Of a stretch of DNA of 64,000 nucleotides, positions 1 to 11,244 are shown in pieces; the first letter of the stretch is position 1, and every line of letters begins with the position of its first letter. The position numbers were made by a program, and so were the translations under genes. Origin of the DNA: Pseudomonadota bacterium (lineage in GTDB: Bacteria > Pseudomonadota > Gammaproteobacteria > Burkholderiales > Burkholderiaceae_C); NCBI GenBank assembly GCA_021819435.1, contig JAKARB010000017.1, forward strand, positions 40,885 to 104,884. Direction: 5' to 3'. The notes beneath the pieces were generated by a model that had not been told where the DNA came from, ran no database searches, and saw only the letters and a list, made by a program, of their open reading frames with translations.

Positions 1-1
1 T

Positions 2-280
2 GAAGAAGGTTCGGTCACGCCCAAGTTCTTCCAACTGGGCGTGTCGGCTCCTGTTGGCGCCAACGGCACGGTCCTGGCTTCGTTCGGCCGCACCAAGGTC
101 ACCCTGGACGACGTGTCCTTCAAGACCCATGACCTGTCCCTGGGCTACACCCATTCGCTCTCCAAGCGCACCAGCGTGTACACGGCTGTGCTGAGCGAAA
201 AGGCCGAGGCCAAGGTCGGTGACGAAAGCGGCTCCAAGTCGATCGTCAACTACTCGGTGGGCGTCCGTCACGCCTTCTGA
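2..280 (+). CDS. Gram-negative porin, C-terminal part (5' end outside window)
   Basis: This is the last 92 codons of an outer-membrane general porin; the reading frame is open to the left edge, so the gene starts outside the window. The fragment alternates hydrophobic and polar residues as beta-strands do. It contains LGYTHSLSKRTSVYTA and ends in HAF; a C-terminal Phe is the usual BAM recognition signal of trimeric porins. It is clearly paralogous to the complete porin that follows (LGYDHALSKRTSVFTA, ending HNF), so the two form a tandem pair. A strong terminator follows at 326-352, so the genes are probably separate transcription units. Pore selectivity cannot be judged from the fragment. 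Confidence 0.9.
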   Translation, partial: EEGSVTPKFFQLGVSAPVGANGTVLASFGRTKVTLDDVSFKTHDLSLGYTHSLSKRTSVYTAVLSEKAEAKVGDESGSKSIVNYSVGVRHAF

Positions 281-325
281 TCAAGTCTTGCGGCACGCAC
301 AGCCGCACCAAAGAACCAGAGTTGA

Positions 326-352
326 AAGCGCCCCTTCGGGGGCGCTTTTTTT
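326..352 (+). terminator. Rho-independent terminator of the first porin gene
   Basis: AAAGCGCCCC and GGGGCGCTTT form a stem around a TTCG tetraloop and run into a tract of T residues. It lies 46 bases after the stop codon of the upstream porin. The 215 bases from here to the next porin hold no gene and presumably carry that porin's promoter and leader; no convincing -35/-10 pair was picked. Confidence 0.9.
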
Positions 353-567
353 GCTTGGATCGATGGTCTGTTTCTTGCTTATGAAAACATCGCTTGATGC
401 TGTCTTTTGTTGCGTTATTGCAACTGCCGGGGTTTTCAAGTGAGCATGATTCTTGCTTAAATGGCCGACGAGGACGGATCGTCCCAACAAAATCCTTCGC
501 GCTGTGAGGCCCCACTTGCTCCCGGCGCAGGATCCCAACCTTCTTCCCATAGCTAGGAGAACTCTTG

Positions 568-1665
568 ATGTTTGCAAAGAAGAATCTGGTGGCTGCCGCC
601 GCCCTGCTGGCCCTGGTCGGCGTCGCCCAAGCCCAGTCCAGCGTGAAGCTGTATGGCTACCTGGAAGCTGACGTTGGCTCCTACAAGGCCGTTGGTGGCA
701 AGACCACCACCAAGGTCCAGAGCGGCGACATGATGACCAGCTTCATCGGCTTCTCTGGCGTCGAAGACCTCGGCAGCGGCCTGAAGGCCGAATTCGCGCT
801 CGAGTCCTTCATCGGTGGTGACACCGGTTCGAACGTGCCTAACCAAGCTGGTCAGTTCTGGAGCCGCACTTCCTGGGTCGGCCTGAGTGGCGGCTTCGGT
901 CGAGTTGCTCTCGGTCAGTACGACAACGCTCTCTTCACTGCCGGCTACACCTATAACCCGTTCGGCAGTTCGATGACCTTCTCGCCCACCATGCGTCATT
1001 TCTATGACCTGGGCTCGACCACTCGTGGTAACGCTGGCACGTACGCTCTCTCGCAAGGTGATACCGGTTGGGTGAACTCCATCACCTACGAAACCCCGGT
1101 TTTTGGTGGCTTTGCAGGTAGCCTGCAGTTCTCGCCCAAGGAGAGCAGCAGCTCTGGAGACAAGAACAGCTACACCGTCAGCGGTTCGTACAACAACGGC
1201 CCATTCAGCGCCATGGCTGTGTATGTCGATGGTGGCAAGGCTCCTAAGGTCACCTCTTCGGCTGCTGCTTCGCCCTATATCATGGCCTTCCGCTCTGCCA
1301 GCTTCGGCGCCAGCTATGACTTTGGCGTGGTGAAGGCCTTTGGTCAGTACACCCGCTTCAAGTACTACTCTGACGGTCTGTTCGATCTGGATGTGAACGC
1401 TCCCGATGGCAGCGTGAACAAGGCCAATGTGTGGCAACTCGGTGTGAGCGTGCCGGTCACGGCTTCTGGCTCCGTGTTGGCCTCGTACGGCGAAGCCAAG
1501 TACAAGGGCCCGACAGATGGCAGCGCCAAGGACAAGATCCTGTCTTTGGGCTATGACCACGCTCTGTCCAAGCGCACCAGCGTGTTCACCGCCTTCACCA
1601 GCGAAAAGCTGACCGACGAAAAGTCGGGCCGTGCCTTCGCCGTGGGCGTCAAGCACAACTTCTGA
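568..1665 (+). CDS. Gram-negative porin (general diffusion porin)
   Basis: The 365-residue outer-membrane porin begins with a typical Sec signal peptide (about residues 1-20, basic MFAKKN, then AAAALLALVGVAQAQ). The mature part starts SSVKLYGYLEADVG, the standard first strand of the OmpC/Omp32-like porin family of Burkholderiales, and the protein ends in HNF. Its length fits 16-stranded trimeric porins. ATG at 568 is chosen because AGGAGA lies 8 bases upstream and the signal peptide then starts normally; a TTG one codon earlier is less likely. It is the second of two tandem paralogous porin genes and is followed by its own terminator. It is likely highly expressed. Substrate selectivity is not predictable. 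Confidence 0.93.
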   Translation: MFAKKNLVAAAALLALVGVAQAQSSVKLYGYLEADVGSYKAVGGKTTTKVQSGDMMTSFIGFSGVEDLGSGLKAEFALESFIGGDTGSNVPNQAGQFWSRTSWVGLSGGFGRVALGQYDNALFTAGYTYNPFGSSMTFSPTMRHFYDLGSTTRGNAGTYALSQGDTGWVNSITYETPVFGGFAGSLQFSPKESSSSGDKNSYTVSGSYNNGPFSAMAVYVDGGKAPKVTSSAAASPYIMAFRSASFGASYDFGVVKAFGQYTRFKYYSDGLFDLDVNAPDGSVNKANVWQLGVSVPVTASGSVLASYGEAKYKGPTDGSAKDKILSLGYDHALSKRTSVFTAFTSEKLTDEKSGRAFAVGVKHNF

Positions 1666-1712
1666 TCAGGCATGCGAGGGGCTGGGCATCCAGCCCCCTC
1701 ACAGCGATCAAC

Positions 1713-1738
1713 AGGCGCCTTCGGGCGCCTTTTTGTTT
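1713..1738 (+). terminator. Rho-independent terminator of the second porin gene
   Basis: A 7-bp stem, AGGCGCC and GGCGCCT, encloses a TTCG tetraloop and is followed by TTTTGTTT. It lies 47 bases after the porin stop codon. Confidence 0.9.
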
Positions 1739-2073
1739 CCGGCGCTGATGATGATCCGCATGTCTGCCTGCCATGGATTGCATGCAGCCATTGCAGCCCC
1801 GACCTCTGACAGTTGGCTGCCGCGAGGATGACGGTGCTCAAGCACCTCGAATCCAAAGTGCGTCAAGCTGGCACGCCAAATGCATATCTTCATGCGGGTT
1901 CGCTGATTGGTTCAGCTGGCACCCGCCAGACACGAGCCAGGCAGCACGAGGGGCCTGCGGTCTTCGGACCGTTGTTTGACCAGAGCGTTTGGGCGCTCCC
2001 TTGGCAGGGAGCGCCCCTTTTTTTCGCGCATGCAGCCCATTCGCGGCCCATGCTCAGTGGCCAGGGCGCCGCT
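1739..2073. other. Intergenic region holding an orphan terminator
   Basis: No convincing protein-coding gene lies between the porin terminator and the 3' end of metW. Long frames here on the + strand are antisense extensions of metW and metX. The region does hold an imperfect hairpin at 1894-1926 (GCGGGT pairing with ACCCGC, and GCTGA with TCAGC) and an intrinsic terminator at 1991-2024. The terminator's T tract faces right, so it does not serve metW. Confidence 0.6.
1991..2024 (+). terminator. Rightward intrinsic terminator with no assigned gene
   Basis: GGGCGCTCCCT pairs with AGGGAGCGCCC across a short loop and is followed on the + strand by an uninterrupted run of seven T. On the - strand no T run follows the hairpin, so it is not the metW terminator. 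No rightward gene ends just upstream, so it may end a small RNA or back up the porin terminator. Confidence 0.8.
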
Positions 2074-2679
2074 TCAGACTCGCTCGAACTGGAACACCGC
2101 CGAACTGGCAAGCAAGTTGGGCCAATGGCGCACCACCTCACCCTCGTGCAGCCCGAACGACTCCACGATGCGCAGGCCATTGCGGCGCGCCAGCACCTCG
2201 AAATCGGCGAAGGTGGCCACGCGGATGTTGGGCGTGTCGTACCACTGGTAGGGCAGTGCACGCGTGACGGGCATGCGCCCGCGCAACACACTGAGTCGGT
2301 GCGGCCAGTGCGCAAAATTGGGGAAGCTCACCAGGCCCACGCGGCCGATGCGCGCGGTCTCGCGCAGCATGGCTTCGGTGTTGCGCAGGTGCTGGAGGGT
2401 GTCGAGCTGCAGCACCACGTCGAAGCTGTTGTCTTCGAACAGGGCCAGGCCTTCTTCGAGGTTGTGCTGGATGACGTTGATGCCGCGCGCCACGCAGGCC
2501 ATCACCTGCGCGTCGTCGAGCTCGATGCCGTAGCCGGTGCAGCCGCGTTCGTCGCGCAGCAGGGCCAGCAGCTCGCCGCTGCCGCAGCCCAGGTCAAGCA
2601 CGCGCGAGCCGCGCGGGATCAGCTCCGCGATGATGCGATGGAAGGTCTGGCGCGAGGCCTGAAGCTGGGCGGCGTTCAT
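2074..2679 (-). CDS. metW: Methionine biosynthesis protein MetW
   Basis: The 201-residue cytoplasmic protein has a class I methyltransferase-like fold. Motif [11 protein letters not shown], lies at residues 27-36, with an acidic LQLDTLQHL motif further on. It matches MetW, which in proteobacteria is paired with MetX and needed for homoserine acylation in methionine synthesis. Its ATG overlaps the metX stop codon in an ATGA arrangement, so the two are translationally coupled. It should share the SAM-II riboswitch control seen in front of metX. MetW is usually described as supporting MetX rather than as a demonstrated methyltransferase; the sequence cannot settle its catalysis. Confidence 0.95.
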   Translation of the reverse strand: MNAAQLQASRQTFHRIIAELIPRGSRVLDLGCGSGELLALLRDERGCTGYGIELDDAQVMACVARGINVIQHNLEEGLALFEDNSFDVVLQLDTLQHLRNTEAMLRETARIGRVGLVSFPNFAHWPHRLSVLRGRMPVTRALPYQWYDTPNIRVATFADFEVLARRNGLRIVESFGLHEGEVVRHWPNLLASSAVFQFERV

Positions 2680-3860
2680 GCGCGCACCTCCTGGGCACCA
2701 TGGGCACCTTGGACGTCCAGGGCGATGCGTTCGAAGTAGGCCCGCACCACGCCGTGGTAGCGGGGGTCGTCAAGCAGGAAGGCGTCGTGGCCGTGCGGGG
2801 CGTCGATCTCGGCGTAGCTCACGTCGTGGCGGTTGTCGACCAGGGCCTTGACGATCTCGCGCGAGCGCGCCGGCGAGAAGCGCCAGTCGGTGGTGAAGCT
2901 GATGACCAGGAACTTGGCGAGCGCCCGGGCCATGGCCGCCGCCAGCTTGCCGCCGTGCGTGCGGGCCGGGTCGAAGTAGTCGAGCGCGCGCGTGATCAGC
3001 AGGTAGGTGTTGGCGTCGAAGTAGTCGCTGAACTTGTCGCCCTGGTAGCGCAGGTAGCTTTCGACTTGAAACTCGATGTCCTGGGTGCTGTAGCCGGGCG
3101 CGTCGCCAATGGCGCGGCCCACCATCTCGCGGCCGAACTTTTCTTCCATCGCGTCGTCCGAGAGGTAGGTGATGTGGCCGATCATGCGCGCCACGCGCAG
3201 GCCACGGCGCGGTATCACGCCGTGCTCATAGAAGTGGCCGCCGTGGAAGTCGGGGTCGGTGACGATGGCGCGGCGCGCCACCTCGTTGAAAGCGATGTTC
3301 TGCGCCGAGAGCTTGGGTGCGGTGGCGATGGCCACGCAATGGCGCACGCGTTCGGGGTGCTGCAGCGTCCAGCTCAGGGCCTGCATGCCGCCCAGGCTGC
3401 CGCCCAGCACCGCAGCCAGTTGCTTGACACCCAGCGCATCGAGCACGCGGGCCTGGGCGTTGACCCAGTCTTCCACCGTCACCACGGGGAAGTCGGCGCC
3501 ATAGGGCTTGCCGGTGTCGGGGTTGGTGTGCATCGGGCCCGTCGAGCCGAAGCAGGAGCCGGGGTTGTTGATGCCGATGACGAAGAAGCGGTTGGTGTCG
3601 ACCGGCTTGCCAGGGCCGATCATGTTGTCCCACCAGCCCTGGCTCTTGGGCAGTGGCTGGCCGTCGGGGCCGGCGTGCAGGCCGGCGAAGTGGTGCGAGG
3701 CGTTGAGCGCGTGGCACACCAGCACGGCGTTGCTGCCGTCTGCGTTGAGCTGGCCGTGGGTCTCGTAGGCGAGTGTGTAGTCGCGCAGTTGTGCACCGCT
3801 TTGCAGGTGCAGCGGTTCGCTGAAGTGCAGCGTGGCAGGCGTGACGATGCCAAGTGACAT
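2676..3860 (-). CDS. metX: Homoserine O-acyltransferase MetX (probably succinyl-specific)
   Basis: The 394-residue alpha/beta-hydrolase-fold enzyme acylates the hydroxyl of L-homoserine, the first committed step of methionine synthesis. The nucleophile elbow GGSLGG puts the catalytic Ser at residue 155; Asp325 (TTDWRF) and His358 (HGHDAF) complete the triad. The start [10 protein letters not shown] is chosen over a much longer open frame because the upstream DNA is a riboswitch and terminator, not coding sequence. metW overlaps its 3' end by four bases. Betaproteobacterial MetX enzymes of this kind are often succinyltransferases (MetXS), but acyl-donor specificity is inferred, not read from a motif. 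Expression should fall when SAM is abundant. Confidence 0.95.
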   Translation of the reverse strand: MSLGIVTPATLHFSEPLHLQSGAQLRDYTLAYETHGQLNADGSNAVLVCHALNASHHFAGLHAGPDGQPLPKSQGWWDNMIGPGKPVDTNRFFVIGINNPGSCFGSTGPMHTNPDTGKPYGADFPVVTVEDWVNAQARVLDALGVKQLAAVLGGSLGGMQALSWTLQHPERVRHCVAIATAPKLSAQNIAFNEVARRAIVTDPDFHGGHFYEHGVIPRRGLRVARMIGHITYLSDDAMEEKFGREMVGRAIGDAPGYSTQDIEFQVESYLRYQGDKFSDYFDANTYLLITRALDYFDPARTHGGKLAAAMARALAKFLVISFTTDWRFSPARSREIVKALVDNRHDVSYAEIDAPHGHDAFLLDDPRYHGVVRAYFERIALDVQGAHGAQEVRA

Positions 3861-3873
3861 GGGACAGGTCCGC

Positions 3874-3911
3874 AAAAAAACAAAACCGGCCGCGCAAGAA
3901 GCAGGGGCCGG
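3874..3911 (-). terminator. Attenuator terminator of the metX leader
   Basis: Read on the - strand, CCGGCC pairs with GGCCGG across a 14-base loop and is followed by TTTTGTTTTTTT. It lies between the SAM-II aptamer and the metX start, only 14 bases from the ATG. This is the layout expected of transcription attenuation by the riboswitch. Confidence 0.85.
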
Positions 3912-3914
3912 TGG

Positions 3915-3985
3915 CAGCGACCTCTTTAGCGGCATTTTTAAAGCGCCCGCAATTCGGAACCGTCGTGGGCCGGGAGGCAGGGCTC
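3915..3985 (-). promoter_or_regulatory. SAM-II (SAM-alpha) riboswitch upstream of metX
   Basis: On the - strand the leader has a GCCC/GGGC stem (P1) with a loop containing ACGGTTCCGAATTGC. This is followed by an A-rich linker, CTTTAAAAATGCC, and the motif GCTAAAGAGG at 3921-3930. That motif closely matches the conserved GCUAAAAAGG-type 3' element of the SAM-II pseudoknot. SAM-II aptamers are known upstream of metX and metA genes in alpha- and betaproteobacteria. A -10-like TACACT lies at 4015-4020 on the same strand. The outer boundaries are approximate. Confidence 0.8.
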
Positions 3986-4196
3986 CTGACCGTGACAAAT
4001 CGGCGCTGGGTGGGAGTGTAGCCTGATTCGCGGTCTGCATGGCGGCCGTGCGGACCCTGGGCATCGCCAGGGCTGGATGGTGAATACCGTGCTTTCTCCA
4101 CGGATGGCGCCCTGGGCCCTTGTCTACATTGTGGGCGTGCATCGTGGCCGGTTCGCCCGCCCGGGGCGATGCCACATCACCCTGGGAGCAGTGACC

Positions 4197-5852
4197 ATGC
4201 CGCGTTGGCTGATTCGACTCAATGAGTACGTGCCCATCCGCTATGCAGCGTGGATCGCCGCGTGGCTGTTGTTCGCCTGGGGCCTGTGTCGCTGGGAGCG
4301 GGTGCCTGGTTGGGGCGCCGGTTTGCTCATCGTGGTGGGCGGGGGCCTGGTGCTGCTGGGTGTCAATGACATGCGCCAGCGCGCCCGCTCGGTGTTGCGC
4401 AACTACCCGGTCATCGGGCACATGCGCTACCTGCTGGAGTTCATCCGGCCCGAGATCCGCCAGTACTTCATCGAAAGCGACAACGAGGCCGCCCCTTTTT
4501 CGCGGCAGCAGCGTTCGCTGGTCTACCAGCGCGCCAAGGGCGAGCCCGACAAGCGACCCTTCGGCACCCAGCAGGACGTGGGCGCCAATGGCTACGAGTG
4601 GTTGAGCCATTCCATCAGCCCGACGCGGTTGCCCTCGCACGATTTCCGCGTGACGATCGGCGCGGGCGGCTCGTCCTGCACCCAGCCCTACAGCGCCAGC
4701 ATCTTCAACATCTCGGCGATGAGCTTTGGGGCGCTGAGCGCCAACGCCGTGCTCGCGCTCAATGGTGGCGCCCGCAAGGGTGGTTTCGCGCATGACACGG
4801 GCGAGGGCTCGATCAGCCGCTATCACCGCGAGCCCGGTGGTGACTTGATCTGGGAGATTGGCTCAGGTTACTTCGGTTGTCGCACCGCCGACGGTCAGTT
4901 CGACGAAGCCCGCTTCGCCCTCAATGCCAGCGATCCACAGGTCAAGCTCATCGAGCTCAAGATCAGCCAAGGGGCCAAGCCGGGCCATGGTGGCGTGCTG
5001 CCCGGGCCCAAGGTGACGCCAGAGATCGCGGAGGCGCGTGGTGTGGCAGTGGGCCAGGATTGCGTTTCGCCGGCCAGCCACAACGCTTTTTCCACACCCA
5101 TTGAGATGATGCAGTTCATCGAGAAGCTGCGGCAGCTCTCGGGCGGCAAGCCGGTGGGCTTCAAGTTCTGCATGGGACACCCTTGGGAATGGTTCGCCAT
5201 GGTCAAGGCCATGCGCGAGACCGGTTTGTGGCCGGATTTCATCGTGGTCGATGGGGCAGAGGGCGGCACGGGTGCTGCGCCGCTGGAGTTCACCGATCAC
5301 GTGGGCGCGCCCTTGCAAGAGGGCCTGCTGCTGGTGCACAACACGCTGGTGGGTTTGGGCGAGCGACACCGCGTGAAGATCGGCTGCGCGGGCAAGGTCA
5401 TCAGCTCCTTCGATATCGCGCGCATGATGGCGCTCGGCGCGGACTGGTGCAATTCGGCGCGCGGATTCATGTTCGCGCTGGGTTGCATCCAGGCGCAGAG
5501 CTGCCACACGGGCCACTGCCCCACGGGGGTGACCACGCAAGACCCGCTGCGTCAGCGCGCGCTGGTGGTGCCCGACAAGGCCGAGCGTGTGTATCGCTAT
5601 CACCAGCTCACGCTGCATGCCTTGCAGGAGCTGATCCAGGCGGCGGGCTTGCAGCACCCCAACGAGATCACCGCCGATCACATCGTGCGGCGGGTCTCGG
5701 GGGTGGAGGTCAAGCGCCTGTCCAACTTGCTGCCTTACACGAAGACAGGCGAGTTGCTGGCGGCCGAGCGTGGTGCCATCCCCTGGAGCCAGCCGGTGTT
5801 CGAGCAGTACTGGATGCGCGCGCGCGCCGAGTCGTTCGGGCTGGCCGACTGA
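4197..5852 (+). CDS. FMN-binding glutamate synthase family protein (membrane-anchored)
   Basis: This 551-residue protein resembles the FMN/synthase domain of the glutamate synthase large subunit but stands alone. Two hydrophobic segments at about residues 17-33 and 40-56 anchor it to the inner membrane. The rest has glutamate-synthase features: [32 protein letters not shown], and a C-x5-C-x4-C motif ([12 protein letters not shown]) matching the 3Fe-4S ligands of GltB. No glutaminase domain is present, so classical glutamate synthase activity is unlikely without a partner. ATG at 4197 is preceded by GGGAG; an in-frame GTG lies two codons upstream. It stands alone between divergent metX and convergent gst. 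Its physiological reaction is unknown. Confidence 0.85.
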   Translation: MPRWLIRLNEYVPIRYAAWIAAWLLFAWGLCRWERVPGWGAGLLIVVGGGLVLLGVNDMRQRARSVLRNYPVIGHMRYLLEFIRPEIRQYFIESDNEAAPFSRQQRSLVYQRAKGEPDKRPFGTQQDVGANGYEWLSHSISPTRLPSHDFRVTIGAGGSSCTQPYSASIFNISAMSFGALSANAVLALNGGARKGGFAHDTGEGSISRYHREPGGDLIWEIGSGYFGCRTADGQFDEARFALNASDPQVKLIELKISQGAKPGHGGVLPGPKVTPEIAEARGVAVGQDCVSPASHNAFSTPIEMMQFIEKLRQLSGGKPVGFKFCMGHPWEWFAMVKAMRETGLWPDFIVVDGAEGGTGAAPLEFTDHVGAPLQEGLLLVHNTLVGLGERHRVKIGCAGKVISSFDIARMMALGADWCNSARGFMFALGCIQAQSCHTGHCPTGVTTQDPLRQRALVVPDKAERVYRYHQLTLHALQELIQAAGLQHPNEITADHIVRRVSGVEVKRLSNLLPYTKTGELLAAERGAIPWSQPVFEQYWMRARAESFGLAD

Positions 5853-5929
5853 GGGCACGGGCCCTCACCTTGACACGATCATGGCCGTGCCTCGGCGGGG
5901 AAACCTCTTGGGTTTCCGTGTCCCCCAGT

Positions 5930-6550
5930 TCAGGCCTTGGGCGGCGCGGTGTCGGCGAAGCCGGGGCGTTGCGCCAGCTTTTCGTGCAGGCGGGCGAGGT
6001 TGGGGTGATCGCCGCGCCAGTCGATTTCGGGGAAGCGGAAGTCGAGGTAGCCCAGTGCGCAGCCGACGCAGATGTCGGCCAGGCTGTGGTGGATGCCGGT
6101 GCACCAGGCGCGATCGCCCAGGCCCTGGCTCATGGCCTTGAGGCTGGCGTGCACCTTGCCGATCTGGCGGTCGATCCAGGCCTGGCTGCGTTGGGCCTCG
6201 GTGCGGCCCGACCAGGTGGCTTCCATGCGCGCCAGGATGGCGGCGTCGAGCAGGCCGTCGGCCAGGGCCTCCCAGGTGCGTACCTCGACGCGTTCACGGC
6301 CGCTCAGCGGGATGAGCTTGCCCACGGGCGAGAGGGTGTCGACGTATTCGACGATCACGCGCGAGTCGAAGACCGCCTCGCCGCCTTCCATCACGAGGCA
6401 AGGCACCTTGCCCAGCGGGTTGGACGCCACGATGGTGGTGTCGGCGGCCCACACGTCCTCCACTTCGAACTTGTAGTCGAGCTTCTTTTCGGCCAGCACG
6501 ATGCGTACCTTGCGGACGAAGGGGCTGGTCAGGGATCCGATCAGTTTCAT
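5930..6550 (-). CDS. Glutathione S-transferase family protein
   Basis: The 206-residue cytoplasmic protein has a thioredoxin-like N-terminal GST domain (residues 1-80). Ser9 sits in the active-site stretch SLTSPFVRKV, and NPLGKVPCLV carries the conserved cis-Pro. An all-helical C-terminal domain with SLADICVGCALGYLDFR follows. It resembles the YibF-like GST group. ATG at 6550 puts the beta-strand MKLIGS at the N-terminus as usual for the family; the upstream extension of the open frame has no support. It converges on the FMN protein gene. Substrate unknown; roles in detoxification or redox chemistry are typical of the family. Confidence 0.9.
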   Translation of the reverse strand: MKLIGSLTSPFVRKVRIVLAEKKLDYKFEVEDVWAADTTIVASNPLGKVPCLVMEGGEAVFDSRVIVEYVDTLSPVGKLIPLSGRERVEVRTWEALADGLLDAAILARMEATWSGRTEAQRSQAWIDRQIGKVHASLKAMSQGLGDRAWCTGIHHSLADICVGCALGYLDFRFPEIDWRGDHPNLARLHEKLAQRPGFADTAPPKA

Positions 6551-6758
6551 TCTGTGTCGCGATGTGTGTTTGCGTCGGATTTTATCTGGCGGTGGGCCGC
6601 ACGGCGGGAACCCCCCTGAAAGCTTGGGGAACACGCACACATGAGGAGAACCGTCGCAGGCCTGCGAGAATCACACCATTACATTTGTCGCAGTTGCGAA
6701 CACGACGCGTCCACATTCTGCGCAGCCTGTTCGCTGATCCGATCCCTAGGGGCCCGCG

Positions 6759-9369
<2,611 letters not shown>

Positions 9370-9530
9370 TTGGGGCGTTGGGAACCGGGGTGGTTTCGAT
9401 GCCGGTGGCAAGGGGGCAACAACCCCCATGCTTGAACCTCACGGCTCCCTAGCCATAGGGAGGGTGGGCGGTCGGCGAGCTTCCTACATTGGCGATGTTT
9501 CACAGCACATCGACCATCAGGAGTCCTCGC

Positions 9531-10238
9531 ATGTTCCGTCTGTCACTTCACCTCGCACGCTCTATCCGTCCGGCTGCTGCCGCGTTGGCCGCCGCCCTCG
9601 CCATGCTGGCCCACACCTCCGCGCAAGCGGTTGCATTGACCGAGCCCGTGGCCCCCGCTGGCTTCGCGGACACCGCGCTGCCTGGCACGACCTCGGCCGC
9701 CCGCCCCGAGCTGGCCGGCACCGTGCTCGAAGACCTCATCACGCCCTTCAGCTTCCTGGGCATCACGGGCTCGGTGCAGAACCGCGTGGTGCGCGAAACC
9801 GCCACCGGCACGCTCGACTTCTACTGGAAGATCAATGTCGACAGCGTCGACACCGGTGGAAAGGGCGTGGGGGCGTTTCGCTTGATCGATTTCGGCCTGG
9901 GCAACATCCAGGACGCGGATTGGCGCATCGATGGACTGGGCGCCGTGTCACCGGGCACGGCCCGCCTGTTCAGCGAGGCGGCGCAGCCCTCGGGCGCGGT
10001 CAATTTCCTGTTCGACACGGGGGTGAACGCTGGGCAGCAGTCGAAGTTCTTCTTCCTGCACACGGGTGCCACGTCGTACAGCCAGTCGGCTCGCTTCGAC
10101 TTGCTCGGCGGGGCCGCTCTAGGCTTGTCGCCCACCTTCAGCACCTTCGCGCCGGCTGTGCCTGAGCCTGGTTCGTATGCGCTGGCGCTGGCTGGCTTGG
10201 CCGTGGCGGGGCTGGTGGCTCGTCGCCGCCCGGCCTGA
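9531..10238 (+). CDS. PEP-CTERM sorting domain protein
   Basis: The 235-residue exported protein has an N-terminal signal peptide (about residues 1-36, ending in TSAQA). Its C-terminal sorting signal consists of VPEP at about residue 210, a hydrophobic helix and a terminal RRRPA cluster. PEP-CTERM proteins are processed by exosortase and placed at the cell surface or matrix. The body has no domain I recognise; it is rich in Gly, Ala, Ser and Thr as usual. CAGGAG lies 8 bases before the ATG at 9531, deciding the start over an upstream in-frame ATG at 9489. It stands alone between purB and pyrF. Confidence 0.88.
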   Translation: MFRLSLHLARSIRPAAAALAAALAMLAHTSAQAVALTEPVAPAGFADTALPGTTSAARPELAGTVLEDLITPFSFLGITGSVQNRVVRETATGTLDFYWKINVDSVDTGGKGVGAFRLIDFGLGNIQDADWRIDGLGAVSPGTARLFSEAAQPSGAVNFLFDTGVNAGQQSKFFFLHTGATSYSQSARFDLLGGAALGLSPTFSTFAPAVPEPGSYALALAGLAVAGLVARRRPA

Positions 10239-10277
10239 ACCCAGGGGGCGCCCAGGCCTCGCCGGTAAAATGGCGGG

Positions 10278-11117
10278 ATGACCTTCATCGACCAGCTCGC
10301 GCAAGCACAGCGCCTCAACGACTCCCTGCTTTGCGTGGGCCTGGACCCGGAGCCCTCGAAGTTCCCCGGCGCCTGGAAAGGCCAGACCGATCGCATCTTC
10401 GATTTCTGCGCCGCCATCGTCGATGCCACGAAGGACTTGGTCTGCGCCTTCAAGCCGCAGATCGCCTACTTCGCCGCCCACCGTGCCGAAGACCAGCTCG
10501 AGCGCCTGATGGCGCACATGCGCCGCGTGGCGCCTCACGTGCCCGTCATCCTCGATGCCAAGCGCGGGGACATCGGCTCCACCGCCGACCAGTACGCGCA
10601 CGAGGCCTTCACCCGCTACCAGGCCGATGCGGTCACGCTGTCGCCCTTCATGGGCTTCGACACGATGGAGCCCTTCTTGAAATACCCGGGCAAGGGCGTG
10701 ATCCTGCTGTGCCGCACCTCCAACCCGGGCGGCTCCGACCTGCAGAACCTGCGCCTGGCCGACATCGAGGGCCAGCCACGCGTGTACGAGCACATCGCCA
10801 GGCAGGCGCAAGGGCCCTGGAACACCAACGGCCAGATGGGCCTGGTGGTGGGCGCGACTTTTCCTGAGGAGATCGCCCGTGTGCGCGAGTTGGCGCCGAC
10901 GCTGCCGCTGCTGATCCCCGGTGTGGGCGCGCAAGGCGGTGATGCCGTGGCCACCGTGAAGGCTGGCCTGCGCACCGATGCCAGCGGCGCCATCACTGGC
11001 ACCATCGTCGTCAACAGTTCGCGCGCCGTGCTCTACGCCAGCAACGGCGATGACTTCGCCAGCGCTGCGCGTCGCGTGGCCATGCAGACGCGCGACGCGC
11101 TCAACGCGGCACGTTGA
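10278..11117 (+). CDS. pyrF: Orotidine 5'-phosphate decarboxylase (type 2)
   Basis: The 279-residue TIM-barrel enzyme converts OMP to UMP in the last step of pyrimidine synthesis. The catalytic motif DAKRGD lies at residues 93-98 with the essential Lys at 95, and [13 protein letters not shown] and VVGATFPEE fit the longer type 2 subfamily. The length agrees with that subfamily rather than with the shorter E. coli type. The gene starts eight bases after a TAAAAT -10-like element (10265-10270), so it may have a very short leader. Confidence 0.96.
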   Translation: MTFIDQLAQAQRLNDSLLCVGLDPEPSKFPGAWKGQTDRIFDFCAAIVDATKDLVCAFKPQIAYFAAHRAEDQLERLMAHMRRVAPHVPVILDAKRGDIGSTADQYAHEAFTRYQADAVTLSPFMGFDTMEPFLKYPGKGVILLCRTSNPGGSDLQNLRLADIEGQPRVYEHIARQAQGPWNTNGQMGLVVGATFPEEIARVRELAPTLPLLIPGVGAQGGDAVATVKAGLRTDASGAITGTIVVNSSRAVLYASNGDDFASAARRVAMQTRDALNAAR

Positions 11118-11244
11118 CGTCGCTCGCTTCTTGATGCGGGGCGTCGACGCTGCACGTTGGCGCTGAAGGTTGATGCCGATGGACGAGCCGGCGGGTGTCA
11201 TGCGCCACAATGCATGATCCCTCCGACACAGGACCTCGCCCGCC

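Noticed and set aside
1894..1926. Possible tRNA in the gap after the second porin
   Set aside because: The hairpin lacks an acceptor stem, anticodon arm and TTCRA loop in tRNA order. It is only a simple stem-loop.
1813..2739. Long rightward open frame of 308 codons
   Set aside because: It lies antisense to metW and the metX 3' end, which have clear family motifs. Its composition is Arg/Ala/His-rich, as expected for a shadow frame in high-GC DNA.
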